From Shewanella sp. AS1 (lineage in GTDB: Bacteria > Pseudomonadota > Gammaproteobacteria > Enterobacterales > Shewanellaceae), in the NCBI RefSeq assembly GCF_021412565.1, contig NZ_JAKCLJ010000001.1:372001-436000 (forward strand): a stretch of 64,000 nt of DNA. The letters are read 5' to 3'. The notes under the pieces were generated by a model, which saw only the letters and a program-made list of their open reading frames with translations, did not search any database and was not told the DNA's origin. The first letter of the stretch is position 1, and every line of letters starts with the position of its first letter. A program made the position numbers and the translations under genes. Shown piece after piece: positions 17,506 through 27,342 of this stretch.

Positions 17506-19230
17506 ATGTATAAGGCGTTTTACGGACTTAACGATAACCCATTTTCAATTGCACCTAACCCTCATTATCTGTTTCTCAGCGACAGACACCGCGAGGCGCT
17601 GGCACATCTGACCTATGGTTTAGGGGAAACGGGCGGGTTCGTGTTGTTAACCGGCGAGGTTGGTACGGGTAAAACTACTGTGTCTCGCTGCTTGCTCAAT
17701 CAGTTGCCAGAGGATACAGATACCGCATTTATCCTTAATCCCTCGCTGACCGAGCTTGAACTGCTTGCCACCCTGTGTGACGAGCTTGGTATCGACTATG
17801 GTGAAGCGCCTAGCCTCAAGCAGCTAACCGACAAACTCAGCCAGTTTTTGTTGGCCAACCACGAAAAAGGTCGCAATACAGTGCTGATCATCGATGAGGC
17901 TCAGCATCTGCGCCCAGAAGTGCTCGAACAGCTGAGGTTGCTGACGAATCTGGAGACAGATACTAAGAAGCTGTTGCAGGTAATTTTAATTGGCCAGCCG
18001 GAGCTGCAGCAGCTGCTTAAGCGCCAGGAACTCAGGCAGTTGGCTCAAAGGATCACCGCCCGTTACCACTTGCTGCCGCTAACAGAGCAGGAGATTGCCC
18101 TATATGTGCTGCACAGGTTACAGGTAGCTGGTCGCCATGAGCCACTGTTTAATCGTGGCGCCATTAAGGCATTGCATAAATACAGCGGCGGGATCCCGCG
18201 TTTGATCAACTTGTTGTGTGAGCGCGCCCTTATGGCGGGCTATGCTCAGTCTAAGGTGCCCATAGATGCCAAGATGGTCTGTGGGGCTGCATCAGAGGTG
18301 TTAGGTGAGGAGATAAAGTCTCGCTCCCTGTTCTGGCCAACGGCAGCGGCCATCAGCATCTGTTTAACCTTCGGCGGCGCATTCTATTTCTTCAATGGTT
18401 CCTCTTTCGATTTGCAGGCGGCATCGAGCCGCTTAGCCAGCGAAACGCTTGATGATCGCGCCGCGCAGGCTAATTTATTAACAGGGCATAAGTCGTTAAC
18501 AGGGCAGCAGCCTGAAAAAATAGCCGAGCAGGTCAGCCCTCAGCAAGAAGCTATGAATCCAGCCAAGGTTGATTATCAAGCCAATGCTGAGCGTGAGCGC
18601 AACCAAACCGCCGGTCAGCAGGTGCTTAGGCAGGCTATTAATCAGAGCCGTAATATAGACACTGCCTACGCGGCGATTTTAGGGCTCTGGGGTAAGGTGC
18701 CCTATCTTGGGCTGACCGCCTGTCAGTCGGCGCAGCAGCAGGGGCTGGATTGTTTCCAGCAGCAGGGCAACTGGTACTCACTTATCCGTCTTAATTATCC
18801 TGCGGTTGTCTATTTGCAGGATGACAATCAAGAGCATTTTTATGGCACTGTGGTCGCCCGTCAGGGGGAGCAGTTATTGCTGCAACTGTCGGAGCAGCAG
18901 CTTTGGGTCGACAGAGACTGGTTCAACCGTCACTTTAGCGGTACGTTTGAGATCCTCTGGCAAGCGCCCAGCTATCAGCCGCGTGAGATAGGCCGTGGTG
19001 CCCCAATTTCGCAGATCCAATGGCTGGAGAATGCGCTGGCACACATCCAGCAGAAATCGCCGCGTCTGCTCAGTGAATTTGATTATGAACTAGAACAGGA
19101 ACTGAAAAGCTTCCAGCGCCAGCACGGGCTGCGCGCCGATGCCATTGCCGGCCATCAAACCTTAGTGCAGCTGAATCTCTATTTGAGCGATCAAGGGCCG
19201 CGCCTGCAAGCGGGTGAGGGGCGTTTGTAA
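17506..19230 (+). CDS. exeA: ExeA-type AAA ATPase with C-terminal peptidoglycan-binding domain
   Basis: ExeA (GspA) works with ExeB to let the type II secretin assemble through the peptidoglycan. The N-terminal half is an AAA ATPase: PFSIAPNPHYLFLS, Walker A TGEVGTGKTT (about residues 46-55), Walker B VLIIDEAQ (about residue 127). One membrane segment follows near residues 282-299, then a Gln-rich linker, and a C-terminal region with a peptidoglycan-binding-like end (LKSFQRQHGLRADAIAGHQTLVQLN). The ATG at 17506 begins the conserved MYKAFYGL. The related MshM family lacks the C-terminal domain, so ExeA is preferred. exeB overlaps its stop. Confidence 0.88.
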   Translation: MYKAFYGLNDNPFSIAPNPHYLFLSDRHREALAHLTYGLGETGGFVLLTGEVGTGKTTVSRCLLNQLPEDTDTAFILNPSLTELELLATLCDELGIDYGEAPSLKQLTDKLSQFLLANHEKGRNTVLIIDEAQHLRPEVLEQLRLLTNLETDTKKLLQVILIGQPELQQLLKRQELRQLAQRITARYHLLPLTEQEIALYVLHRLQVAGRHEPLFNRGAIKALHKYSGGIPRLINLLCERALMAGYAQSKVPIDAKMVCGAASEVLGEEIKSRSLFWPTAAAISICLTFGGAFYFFNGSSFDLQAASSRLASETLDDRAAQANLLTGHKSLTGQQPEKIAEQVSPQQEAMNPAKVDYQANAERERNQTAGQQVLRQAINQSRNIDTAYAAILGLWGKVPYLGLTACQSAQQQGLDCFQQQGNWYSLIRLNYPAVVYLQDDNQEHFYGTVVARQGEQLLLQLSEQQLWVDRDWFNRHFSGTFEILWQAPSYQPREIGRGAPISQIQWLENALAHIQQKSPRLLSEFDYELEQELKSFQRQHGLRADAIAGHQTLVQLNLYLSDQGPRLQAGEGRL

Positions 19231-20267
19231 TGTCGATACTACTCGATGCGGTCAGCCGCGCTAAGCAGCAATCTCAGTCTCTTGATCCTGTGATCACACC
19301 CAGAGCACAACTGCAAAACTTGCAGCAGGGCAATCGCCTATGGTTAAAGCTCTTGCTGTTTGTGTGCCTCCTGCTGTTGGCTGTGGCCTCAGCCTGGCTG
19401 CTGAGCCGAGCGAATGTAGCTTTGCCTGTACAGCCGTTGCAAACTCAGCCATCCCAAAGCCAATTATCTAATAGTCAAGCATCTCAAAGGCCAGCATTCC
19501 AAGCTGAAGCCTCACAAACTTATGCTAATAAGAGTGAGCCTATTGCCCGTGAGCCTAATGCCAGAGTGCAGCTTGCCGGCAAAGTGGCTCTGCCAGTGGC
19601 CGTTGAGCGGCCAGGCAATGGCGGGCAGCAACCACAGCCACAGCAAGCTCAGACACAAAAAACGCTGACACAGCGGAATTTAGCGGCCGGTTCTGCCACT
19701 ATCGCTATGGCAACCCAAGAGGAGAGCGGTGATGAGCCGATCATTCTCGGCGCCAACAGCAATCGGCGAGGTCAGGAACTGCTGAGTTCTCTTAAGGCTC
19801 AGGTAGAACAGGCGGCAAATGAAGTGGGGCTTGAATCGAGCTCTGTCCCTAACTCAGCCTCAGATCGGGAGCCGAAACTACAGACCAAAGAGGATTTATC
19901 CGCTGCATCTGCCGAACCTTCAGATCAGCTGCTGGCGGCATTTCAGTCGGCCCTCAGCGAGGTAGAAAAAGACAATGCCTTAGCAAAGCCGGTTACCGAG
20001 CCTAAGCTGGATCCCATTCCTACGCCTAAACCAGATCAGTTGCCTAAATATGGCCAGCTACCCGCGGGGCTGCAGTTGCAGGTGCCGCAATTTAATATTC
20101 TGGCCCATGTCTATTCTAGCGATCCTCAAAACCGCTGGCTTAATGTGGATGGCGTCGAGTTACAGGAGGGGGACAGCATAGGCGGTAAACTTAAGGTGAT
20201 TGAGATCAGGCCAAGAGATGTAGTGCTGCAAGTGGCGGATACTCAGTTTAAGGTGCCGGCTATCTAA
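19230..20267 (+). CDS. exeB: General secretion pathway protein B (ExeB/GspB)
   Basis: ExeB is the inner-membrane partner of ExeA in secretin assembly. The 345-residue protein has the typical MSILLDAVSRA start, one membrane segment at about residues 36-57, a long Gln/Ala/Ser-rich periplasmic stretch of low complexity (about 65-265) and a conserved C-terminal T2SSB domain (FNILAHVYSSDPQNRWLNV to the end). The start codon overlaps the exeA stop, so the pair is coupled. The other type II secretion genes are not in the window. Confidence 0.88.
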   Translation: MSILLDAVSRAKQQSQSLDPVITPRAQLQNLQQGNRLWLKLLLFVCLLLLAVASAWLLSRANVALPVQPLQTQPSQSQLSNSQASQRPAFQAEASQTYANKSEPIAREPNARVQLAGKVALPVAVERPGNGGQQPQPQQAQTQKTLTQRNLAAGSATIAMATQEESGDEPIILGANSNRRGQELLSSLKAQVEQAANEVGLESSSVPNSASDREPKLQTKEDLSAASAEPSDQLLAAFQSALSEVEKDNALAKPVTEPKLDPIPTPKPDQLPKYGQLPAGLQLQVPQFNILAHVYSSDPQNRWLNVDGVELQEGDSIGGKLKVIEIRPRDVVLQVADTQFKVPAI

Positions 20268-20301
20268 ATCTTGTCCTTGAGCCATGACTTGAAAGAGAAG
20301 A

Positions 20302-20340
20302 CAACAAAAAAGCGATGAGATAATCATCGCTTTTTTGTTG
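20302..20340. terminator. Bidirectional terminator between exeB and nhaD
   Basis: A perfect 17-bp stem (CAACAAAAAAGCGATGA / TCATCGCTTTTTTGTTG) closes a GATAA loop, with T tracts on both strands. It can serve both convergent genes. Confidence 0.9.
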
Positions 20341-20375
20341 GGTTTAGTTGTTGGATTTTGTTCTGGGAAGTGGGA

Positions 20376-21623
20376 CTAACCAAAAATGCTATAAGCGAGC
20401 AGCAGGGTTAGACCATAGCCGACACAGTAGCAGAGGGTCAGAGCCGGTACGTAACGAAGATAACTGACGAAGGTGAGTTCTTTGACCTTGCTCATGGCGA
20501 TAATCCCTGCGGCACTACCAATGACCAGGAGCGAGCCTCCTACACCCACAGAGTAGGTTAATCCCAGCCATTCTGGTGTGGTCAGTATAGGGTCGGCTTT
20601 CAACAGGGCTGCGGTGAGCGGCACGTTATCCAGAATTGCCGAGCCAATCCCCGTTACGAAGTTTGAGATATTAGGATTAAACTGGGTATAGACCTCGGTC
20701 AGCAGATGCAAGGTACCTATCTCTTTAAGCATGCCAACCAATAACAGGATACCGAGGAAGAACAGCAGGGTATCAAACTCCACCTGGCGGATATATTCGA
20801 GGATCTGCAACTCCTCCTTGCTGGTGCGGGACAAGGTGCCCACCAGGAACATCACAGACAGACCTAAGAGGAAAGTCAGCACGGGCGGAATGCCAAACAG
20901 AATATTAAATACCATGGTTAAGATGATGGTACAGAGGAAAATAAGGGCAATCACAACGTCTATGGTTTGATATTGACGATTTATGGGAGTGGTGCTTACA
21001 TGCCCTTCTGATTTCAGAGAAAAGAGCGTGGCTAACAGCATGACGCTGGCGGCGGCCGGGATGAAGAGCATCAACAGTTGAGAAATATGCACATGGCCTT
21101 CGAGGAAGATCATCAGTGTGGTGACATCACCTGTGATCAAAGAGACTCCGCCTGAGTTGACGGCAAAGATAATAAGCACGGCCATACGGCGCTTGACGGT
21201 ACTTTCCAGCCGAAAAGTCGTTAACAGCCCGAGAGAGACAAGCGTCGCGGTGACGTTATCACAGATGGCCGAGAGAAACAGGGCAAACAGCGCCACCTGA
21301 ATCATCAACATACGCACAGAGACTTTCGCTGGGAAGAGCTTCTGTACTATCACCTGGATCATCCCTTTGGCGTTGAGATAAGCCACGAAGGTCATGGTCG
21401 ACATAAGAAACAGCCACAAAGTGGCAATCTCCAGCAGGTTCTCATTCAGCTCGCCGTTAATCAGCTGCTGATGCTGGGGATCTTTAGCTGCAACAAAGAG
21501 GGTTATCCAGGCGACACAACCTAAAAAGAGGGTCGTTTTTGCCTTGTTAAGATGGGTAACTTCTTCAAAAATAATGCTTAATAATGCCAGTACTGCCAGT
21601 GTGATCAGGAAAATGTTGAGCAT
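20376..21623 (-). CDS. nhaD: Na+/H+ antiporter NhaD
   Basis: NhaD exchanges sodium for protons across the inner membrane and belongs to the ArsB/NhaD ion-transporter fold. The 415-residue protein has about 12 hydrophobic segments and the family stretches FLSAICDNVTATLVSLGLL (about residues 110-130), NSGGVSLITGDVTTLMI and ILDNVPLTAALL. The ATG at 21623 has an AGGAACGA ribosome site; an in-frame start 30 bp upstream has none. It shares a terminator with exeB. Together with the Nqr pump in this window it suggests sodium-based energetics. Confidence 0.88.
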   Translation of the reverse strand: MLNIFLITLAVLALLSIIFEEVTHLNKAKTTLFLGCVAWITLFVAAKDPQHQQLINGELNENLLEIATLWLFLMSTMTFVAYLNAKGMIQVIVQKLFPAKVSVRMLMIQVALFALFLSAICDNVTATLVSLGLLTTFRLESTVKRRMAVLIIFAVNSGGVSLITGDVTTLMIFLEGHVHISQLLMLFIPAAASVMLLATLFSLKSEGHVSTTPINRQYQTIDVVIALIFLCTIILTMVFNILFGIPPVLTFLLGLSVMFLVGTLSRTSKEELQILEYIRQVEFDTLLFFLGILLLVGMLKEIGTLHLLTEVYTQFNPNISNFVTGIGSAILDNVPLTAALLKADPILTTPEWLGLTYSVGVGGSLLVIGSAAGIIAMSKVKELTFVSYLRYVPALTLCYCVGYGLTLLLAYSIFG

Positions 21624-21965
21624 ACATTCGTTCCTACAGCCGAACTCGAACACTTAACCCAGAGGATAAGGTGGGTGTGATCTAATTCAAGGTTTATCGT
21701 TATTTTGTGAGGTGCAGCGATCAGACCATAAGATGGCAAAATAGGCAAGATGAGATTTAAGTTTGATATTTGCCGAATATAAGGGGTTTATTGTGTAAGG
21801 CGTCAGATGTTGGTGATAAAGGCTGATTTTGGTCTGTTTTGTGGTGATTTATGTTTACTTTTATCGGCTGAAAATCGAGTTTTAGTGAATCCCGCTACCA
21901 GAGCTGTTTGGGGTTATTTTTAGTTAATCCAGCGGCTTAATATAGACTTGGGAAGTGGCTAAAGA
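21624..21965. other. Gap between nhaD and hemL without a gene
   Basis: About 340 bp. The part next to 21623 must hold the nhaD promoter, but I could not pick a convincing pair of boxes. The rest is AT-rich with no reading frame, RNA gene or repeat that I recognise. Confidence 0.5.
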
Positions 21966-21992
21966 CAAAAAAGGACGCCTAAGCGTCCTTTT
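21966..21992 (-). terminator. Terminator after hemL
   Basis: AAAAGGACGC and GCGTCCTTTT form a 10-bp stem around CTAA, with a further T run on the minus strand. It lies 27 bp beyond the hemL stop. Confidence 0.85.
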
Positions 21993-22018
21993 GATACTAA
22001 TGCCAGTAAAAGCCAAAT

Positions 22019-23305
22019 TTATTTGGCCATAGAAGCAAATACGCGATCCGCTGCCGCCAGTGTGGCTTCCAGCTCTTTCTCGCCGTGAGCCATAGAGAGG
22101 AAACCGGCTTCATAGGCGCTTGGCGCTAGGTAGACGCCTTCGTCCAGCATGCCGTGGTAGAAGGTGCGGAACGCATCTGCGTCGCACTGAGTAACTTGAT
22201 CGAAGCGAGTCACTTTCTCTAAGTCGGTGAAGAAGAAACCGAACATGCCGCCCACATAGTTGATGCTCAGTGGAATACCATGCTTGTCGGCCGCCGCCTT
22301 AAAGCCTTCGGCGATACGCTTGGTCTTGGCCGCGAGCTCTTCATACAGACCCTCTTCACACAGAGCGTCCATCTGAGCCAGACCTGCCGACATGGCGATT
22401 GGGTTACCTGACAGTGTACCTGCCTGGTAAACAGGGCCTGTTGGGGCGATAAACTGCATCACATCTTTACGGCCACCAAAGGCGCCCACTGGCATGCCGC
22501 CGCCGATCACTTTACCTAGGGTAGTAAGATCTGGCTTGATGCCATAATGTCCCTGAGCACCGCTTTTCGATACGCGAAATCCTGTCATCACTTCGTCTAT
22601 GATAAGCAGAGCGCTATATTGATCACACAGTGCGCGCAGACCCTCTAGGAAACCTGGGATAGGCGGAATACAGTTCATGTTACCGGCGACAGGCTCAAGA
22701 ATGATACAGGCGATCTCTTCTGGATACTGCTCGAACATAGCCTTGACTGACTCCAGCTCGTTATATACAGCTGTGAGCGTGTGCTTAGCGAAATCTTCCG
22801 GAATACCAGGAGAGCTTGGCTGACCTAGGGTCAGGGCACCAGAGCCGGCTTTGACTAACAGGCAGTCGGCGTGGCCATGATAGCAGCCTTCGAATTTCAG
22901 GATCTTGTCACGGTTGGTGAAACCACGGGCCAGACGGATGGCACTCATGGTCGCTTCTGTGCCTGAGCTCACCATACGCACCTGCTCCATAGAAGGCACC
23001 ATCTCGATCACTTTCTCAGCCATCTTAACTTCGAGTTCAGTAGGCGCGCCGAATGACAGACCGTTCTCAACCGCGGCTAATACCGCTGCACGGATCTTAG
23101 GATGATTATGGCCTAAGATCATCGGGCCCCAAGAGCCAACATAGTCGATATAGGCTTTGCCATCGGCATCATAGATATAAGCGCCGTCCGCTTTCTCGAT
23201 AAAACGGGGTGAGCCACCTACACCATTGAAGGCGCGAACCGGAGAGTTCACACCGCCAGGAATGGTTTTTTTAGCCTGCTCAAATAGGGTTTCAGAACGG
23301 GTCAT
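22019..23305 (-). CDS. hemL: Glutamate-1-semialdehyde 2,1-aminomutase HemL
   Basis: HemL makes 5-aminolevulinate from glutamate-1-semialdehyde, a committed step of heme synthesis by the C5 route. The 428-residue PLP enzyme has the [16 protein letters not shown] start, the [14 protein letters not shown] phosphate-binding segment (about residues 120-133), the [10 protein letters not shown] cofactor Asp region and the [18 protein letters not shown] segment with the PLP Lys near residue 265. It starts 27 bp after the pyrB stop, so the two may be co-transcribed although their pathways differ. Confidence 0.97.
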   Translation of the reverse strand: MTRSETLFEQAKKTIPGGVNSPVRAFNGVGGSPRFIEKADGAYIYDADGKAYIDYVGSWGPMILGHNHPKIRAAVLAAVENGLSFGAPTELEVKMAEKVIEMVPSMEQVRMVSSGTEATMSAIRLARGFTNRDKILKFEGCYHGHADCLLVKAGSGALTLGQPSSPGIPEDFAKHTLTAVYNELESVKAMFEQYPEEIACIILEPVAGNMNCIPPIPGFLEGLRALCDQYSALLIIDEVMTGFRVSKSGAQGHYGIKPDLTTLGKVIGGGMPVGAFGGRKDVMQFIAPTGPVYQAGTLSGNPIAMSAGLAQMDALCEEGLYEELAAKTKRIAEGFKAAADKHGIPLSINYVGGMFGFFFTDLEKVTRFDQVTQCDADAFRTFYHGMLDEGVYLAPSAYEAGFLSMAHGEKELEATLAAADRVFASMAK

Positions 23306-23332
23306 GGGAGATCCTTAACGTCAATGCCAATC

Positions 23333-24352
23333 TTAAATACTGGCTTTTTGTGAATACCAAATAACTGGACATTCATGTTGTTCAAGTTGTGAATCAACAC
23401 CTAATGTCAGCGCAAACAGTGCCATACGAATCAAGAGTCCGTTATCGGCCTGTCTAAAGATGGCGAGGTTAGGATGACTGTTGAGGTCATTGTCTAACTC
23501 ATTGGCCTGCTCTCTAGAGTCCCGGGGTAGCGGATGCATGATCACTGTGTTTGACTTACAATTTTTTGTATAAATATTGTGGTTTAAGCGGAACTTACCA
23601 CGGTATTTATTGGCCTCTTCCTGAGAGGGAAAACGCTCTTCTTGAATACGAGTCAGATAGAGTATATCAGCCTGAACTAAATTGCCTTCAAGTTGGTCTG
23701 TTATTGTGATCTTATGCCCAGCATTTTCAATGTCATCGATCACATAGTCGGGCATTGCCAACTCTTTTGGTGAGATAAGGGTAAAGGTCACATCTTTGTA
23801 CATACACAAGAGACGCGAGAGTGAGTGTACAGTGCGGCCATATTTCAGGTCGCCGACCATGGCGATATGCATGCCGCTGATATCTTGGCCGCGTGAAGCC
23901 AGCTCTTTTTGTATGGTAAACAGATCCAGTAGCGCCTGGGTCGGGTGTTCGTTTGAACCGTCACCGCCGTTGATCACGGGGACGCGGCTACCTTCGGCAA
24001 ACTCTCTGACTGAGAATGCTTGAGGGTGGCGCATGGCGATCACATCCGAATAGCTCGACAATACTCGGGCCGTATCATAGAGGGATTCCCCCTTAGATAA
24101 GGATGAGGTTTCCATCCCTACTGTTTCATTCACCTTACCGCCAAGAAGATTGAAGGCACAGCCAAAGCTGATGCGGGTTCGGGTACTTGGCTCGAAAAAC
24201 AGATTACCTAAAATCGCACCATCTAATACTTTGGTCCGTTTTTGTCTTAGGGCATAAGGGGTCATGCGGGTGGCAACAGCAAAAATCTCTTGAATGGCGT
24301 CGATATTAAGCTGGTTTACCGAGAGGATGTGTGAACCTTGAAACTGTGTCAT
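23333..24352 (-). CDS. pyrB: Aspartate carbamoyltransferase catalytic chain PyrB
   Basis: PyrB condenses carbamoyl phosphate with aspartate in pyrimidine synthesis. The 339-residue protein has the carbamoyl-phosphate loop FFEPSTRTRISF (about residues 52-63), the DGSNEHPTQALLDLFTI segment, MVGDLKYGRTVHSL and MHPLPRDS, all placing it with aspartate rather than ornithine carbamoyltransferases. It is longer than the E. coli chain (about 311 residues), mostly by small insertions and a C-terminal extension. No pyrI regulatory-chain gene lies next to it. A 9-bp inverted repeat about 100 bp upstream overlaps the likely promoter. Confidence 0.93.
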   Translation of the reverse strand: MTQFQGSHILSVNQLNIDAIQEIFAVATRMTPYALRQKRTKVLDGAILGNLFFEPSTRTRISFGCAFNLLGGKVNETVGMETSSLSKGESLYDTARVLSSYSDVIAMRHPQAFSVREFAEGSRVPVINGGDGSNEHPTQALLDLFTIQKELASRGQDISGMHIAMVGDLKYGRTVHSLSRLLCMYKDVTFTLISPKELAMPDYVIDDIENAGHKITITDQLEGNLVQADILYLTRIQEERFPSQEEANKYRGKFRLNHNIYTKNCKSNTVIMHPLPRDSREQANELDNDLNSHPNLAIFRQADNGLLIRMALFALTLGVDSQLEQHECPVIWYSQKASI

Positions 24353-24451
24353 CAGCCTTTATTTCCAGTTTATTGGGCAGCTAGGTTCCGGATTTTTCCG
24401 GTCATAGCGCCCTAAGATTTAGTGTAGGGTGGCTGAGGCGGCACTATAACA

Positions 24452-24473
24452 GATTCCCCTATACAGGGGAATC
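24452..24473. promoter_or_regulatory. Inverted repeat upstream of pyrB (possible operator)
   Basis: GATTCCCCT and AGGGGAATC are a perfect 9-bp inverted repeat around ATAC. On the minus strand a TATAGT -10-like box follows directly, so the repeat may overlap the pyrB promoter. It also lies 80 bp past the clc stop, but no T run supports a terminator. Confidence 0.45.
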
Positions 24474-24551
24474 GTTGTGTAAACAAATTGTGCTCTCTGC
24501 AGCACAAGCTAGGCATGAGGTGCAGGGGAATATTGTGGGAAGCTTGAAACA

Positions 24552-26261
24552 TTAGATCTGCCCGGCGGTCAGCTCTCTTTGCAGCATGGTCCAGCTGATC
24601 ACGCCGACCACATTATCGATACTGTCCTGATAGATAAACACCTCACCGCGGCGATCGACGGCTAAGATCTCATACACCTCCAGCAGGGTACAGGTATCGG
24701 GCAAGCCCTGGATCGGGTGACGGGTGAGGGTGCTCATTTCCGGCAGCGGTTGCAACTCTAATTGCAACATCTCCATAGTGCCACGATTGTTTTGCATCAA
24801 TACCGAGCGTCCCTCTGCGCGTTTAAGCACCTCAAGCAGTAGCTCATTATTGTCTTTGACTATCACAAAGCGTCTGTCCATCACGGCCCTGACACCTGTT
24901 TTCTGTAGTCCGAGTTTTAGCGAGGAGACCTTGTATTCTAGTCCCATGATATCCAGTTGGCGATAAAAGAGAGACTGGGTATTAAATGCCTGATGGGCGA
25001 TAAGAAACGCCGGAATTGTCACAAACATGGAGGGAAAAATAATCGAGGCGTTGTTGGTCATCTCCAGCAGGGCGACCAGCGCCGCCAGCGGTGCACTCAA
25101 ACACACCCCCATCATGGCCGTCATACCCATCACTGTATAGAGGCCGACATAGGGGGTAATTGAAGGGAAGAAGAAGGCGCTGACGACTGATAATATCGCG
25201 CCAATCAGGGCGCCGATGCCAAATAAGGGGCCTATGATGCCACCCGGGATCCCTAAACCGATCGCCGCTATGGTGGCGATCATCTTGCCAATCAGCAGGC
25301 CGAACAGCAGCAAGAGGCTAGGGTGCTGGCTGATCGCATGGTTGATCGCCATATCGCCGCTGCCAAGAGCCTGAGGCAGAAAGAGTCCTACTAAAGTGGT
25401 GATGGCACCTGCCAGCAGCAAACGTATGAGCAGGGGCCACTTTTGACCCCTAGCCGTGACTTGCAGCAGAGTATGATTAAACAGCGCGGCTAAACAGCCT
25501 ATGATAAGGCCACAGATCGCCAGGATAGGATATTGAGACAGAGGAATATGGATGATACCTATCTGCTCAAATTCATGCACATTGCCAAAGGCTAACTGGC
25601 TGCTAAAGGCGCCGCAGATCGCTGAGAGCATAATAGGGAAGAAGTAATGCACCTTGTATTCGCGCAGTATCACTTCGAAGACAAAGATTACAGCCGCTAG
25701 GGGGGCGTTAAAAGTAGCGGCGATACCGGCGGCGATGCCACTGGCACACATGATACGCACGCTGTTATCAGGCAGTTTGAACTTCTCGGCCATCACGCTG
25801 GCACTGACGGCGCCAAGGTGAATAGCTGGGCCCTCTTTACCGACTGAAAAGTTAGTGGCCAGTGCAAACAACGCCTGAAAGAACTGGCCCGGTGCCGATT
25901 GTAGCGGGATCTTGCCATAGTGTAATTTCATTCTTTGCATCACATAGGCGATACCCATACGTTTGTAGCGTTTAGATCCCAAAATTGCCACAATCCAGAT
26001 AAGCAATGCACCGAAAAGTGGCAATAGCACTCGCCAGTCACCAAAGTTGCCAGTAAAATCCCACTCTTGAGTCTGAGTGAACAGGTTGAGCCAGTGCAGC
26101 AGCAGGCGAAACAGGATAATAACGCCTGAGGCGACGAGGGCGAATGCTAGAGCAAGTGCACAGAGTTGGACACTGATCTTGGCCTGTGACAATTTATCTT
26201 TGAGATCGGTATGAAGGTACTTCTGGCACTGTTGAATAAGGTTGTTTATTTTTAGCTGCAC
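24552..26261 (-). CDS. ClC-family chloride channel/transporter with CBS domains
   Basis: This inner-membrane protein belongs to the ClC family. The 569 residues comprise about ten membrane segments and a cytoplasmic tail from about residue 445 that looks like a pair of CBS domains. The gating-Glu motif GKEGPAIHLG (Glu143) and the GIPGGIIGP motif are present. Two exchanger features differ from E. coli ClcA: the GSGIP motif is replaced by RMGIA near residues 101-105, and the internal proton Glu is Val197 (VFEVIL). E. coli ClcB has a similar EVL sequence, so this may be a ClcB-like channel or a poorly coupled transporter. Confidence 0.88.
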   Translation of the reverse strand: MQLKINNLIQQCQKYLHTDLKDKLSQAKISVQLCALALAFALVASGVIILFRLLLHWLNLFTQTQEWDFTGNFGDWRVLLPLFGALLIWIVAILGSKRYKRMGIAYVMQRMKLHYGKIPLQSAPGQFFQALFALATNFSVGKEGPAIHLGAVSASVMAEKFKLPDNSVRIMCASGIAAGIAATFNAPLAAVIFVFEVILREYKVHYFFPIMLSAICGAFSSQLAFGNVHEFEQIGIIHIPLSQYPILAICGLIIGCLAALFNHTLLQVTARGQKWPLLIRLLLAGAITTLVGLFLPQALGSGDMAINHAISQHPSLLLLFGLLIGKMIATIAAIGLGIPGGIIGPLFGIGALIGAILSVVSAFFFPSITPYVGLYTVMGMTAMMGVCLSAPLAALVALLEMTNNASIIFPSMFVTIPAFLIAHQAFNTQSLFYRQLDIMGLEYKVSSLKLGLQKTGVRAVMDRRFVIVKDNNELLLEVLKRAEGRSVLMQNNRGTMEMLQLELQPLPEMSTLTRHPIQGLPDTCTLLEVYEILAVDRRGEVFIYQDSIDNVVGVISWTMLQRELTAGQI

Positions 26262-26406
26262 AGTAACCTTCCGAGTTGACTCGAGTTCACTCTGTTGGAG
26301 TAAATCATCCAGGAATAACCACTTGGGGTTGAATCCTAGCGCGACTCTTTTGATAGAGTATATGGGCTAACAGAGTAAATGGATTTTTATAAGAGGCTAA
26401 TAGTTA

Positions 26407-27213
26407 ATGCTAAATTATCATCGCTGGGTCGATCGCATGCAAGTACTCGAGCGAAAAATTCGCCCATCGAATGCCTATCTCCTGTGTTTGGTGATAGTTG
26501 CTTTTTTGATAGGCGTACTGACATGGGATATCTGGCAATCCTATTATCCGAGAGACAAAGCCTGGGACAATGCCCAAGAAGCTGAGCTGCGCCAAGCCCT
26601 GACGTCCCAGGCCGAAGTCTTGGCTGCGAGGAATTTAGAACTGTCGGTTGAGCGTGAAGCTAACGCCAACATGCAGCAGATGTTTACTCAGCAATATCAA
26701 AAGCGTAAAGAGCTGGAGCGAGAACTGGCGTTCTACCGCAGCATCATGGCGCCTGAGCATCAGGCCGACGGTGTGGCGATTAATGGACTGGAGATGATTA
26801 ATGGCCTGCTTGATGGTCAGTTTCGTCTCAAGTTGGTGTTAACCCAGCTTCAAAAGCGTAAGCAGGCAGTCAAAGGCGATGTCACACTTACTTTCGTGGG
26901 CGTGCAGGCGGGAGAGGCGAAACATATCGCCTTATCTTCTCTTATCGACGATAAATTGAGCTTTAGTTTCAAATATTTCCAGGTGCTTGAAGCCGAAGTC
27001 ACCCTGCCCAGCGATTTTGAATTATCTCGGGTAGAGGTCAAAGTTGTGGTACCTTCGACGCGCTGGCGAAAAGGCGCGACGGCTGAGCAGGTCTTTAGTG
27101 CCCAAGAACTGTTGAACATCACTGAGTCGACCAGCGAAGATATTGCCACCGAGGAGGAAGCGTCTCCTCAGTTCGATGAGCCCATGTTACAAGAAGGGTT
27201 ACCCAAGCAATAA
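26407..27213 (+). CDS. DUF6776-type membrane-anchored coiled-coil protein
   Basis: The function is unknown. The 268-residue protein has one membrane segment at about residues 24-42, a coiled coil at about 55-115 rich in Glu, Gln and Arg, and a C-terminal domain with alternating hydrophobic residues (FRLKLVLTQLQKRKQAVKGD, about 137-156) that is probably beta-rich and periplasmic. The acidic tail is disordered in appearance. erpA follows on the same strand after 129 bp, an arrangement I recall from related genomes. The DUF6776 name is from memory of this architecture. Confidence 0.75.
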   Translation: MLNYHRWVDRMQVLERKIRPSNAYLLCLVIVAFLIGVLTWDIWQSYYPRDKAWDNAQEAELRQALTSQAEVLAARNLELSVEREANANMQQMFTQQYQKRKELERELAFYRSIMAPEHQADGVAINGLEMINGLLDGQFRLKLVLTQLQKRKQAVKGDVTLTFVGVQAGEAKHIALSSLIDDKLSFSFKYFQVLEAEVTLPSDFELSRVEVKVVVPSTRWRKGATAEQVFSAQELLNITESTSEDIATEEEASPQFDEPMLQEGLPKQ

Positions 27214-27342
27214 CCAGAATAAGAATATGTGGGTGCTAGGGCATCGACATCACCGATTTTAATTGAGGCTGAGACTATTACTTGAACAAAATGGTCAGGT
27301 ATCGGATAATTCCGCTTAGCTAAGCTATGTATAGAGGTAGTA

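Noticed and set aside
17506-19230. MSHA pilus protein MshM
   Set aside because: The C-terminal peptidoglycan-binding region and the coupled exeB gene fit ExeA; no msh genes are nearby.
23333-24352. Ornithine carbamoyltransferase
   Set aside because: The HPTQALLDLFTI, MVGDLKYGRTVHSL and HPLPRDS segments are those of aspartate carbamoyltransferase.
24552-26261. Fluoride/proton CLC-F assignment
   Set aside because: Met at the central Ser position is suggestive, but the CBS-like tail, the length and ClcB-like EV sequence argue against it.
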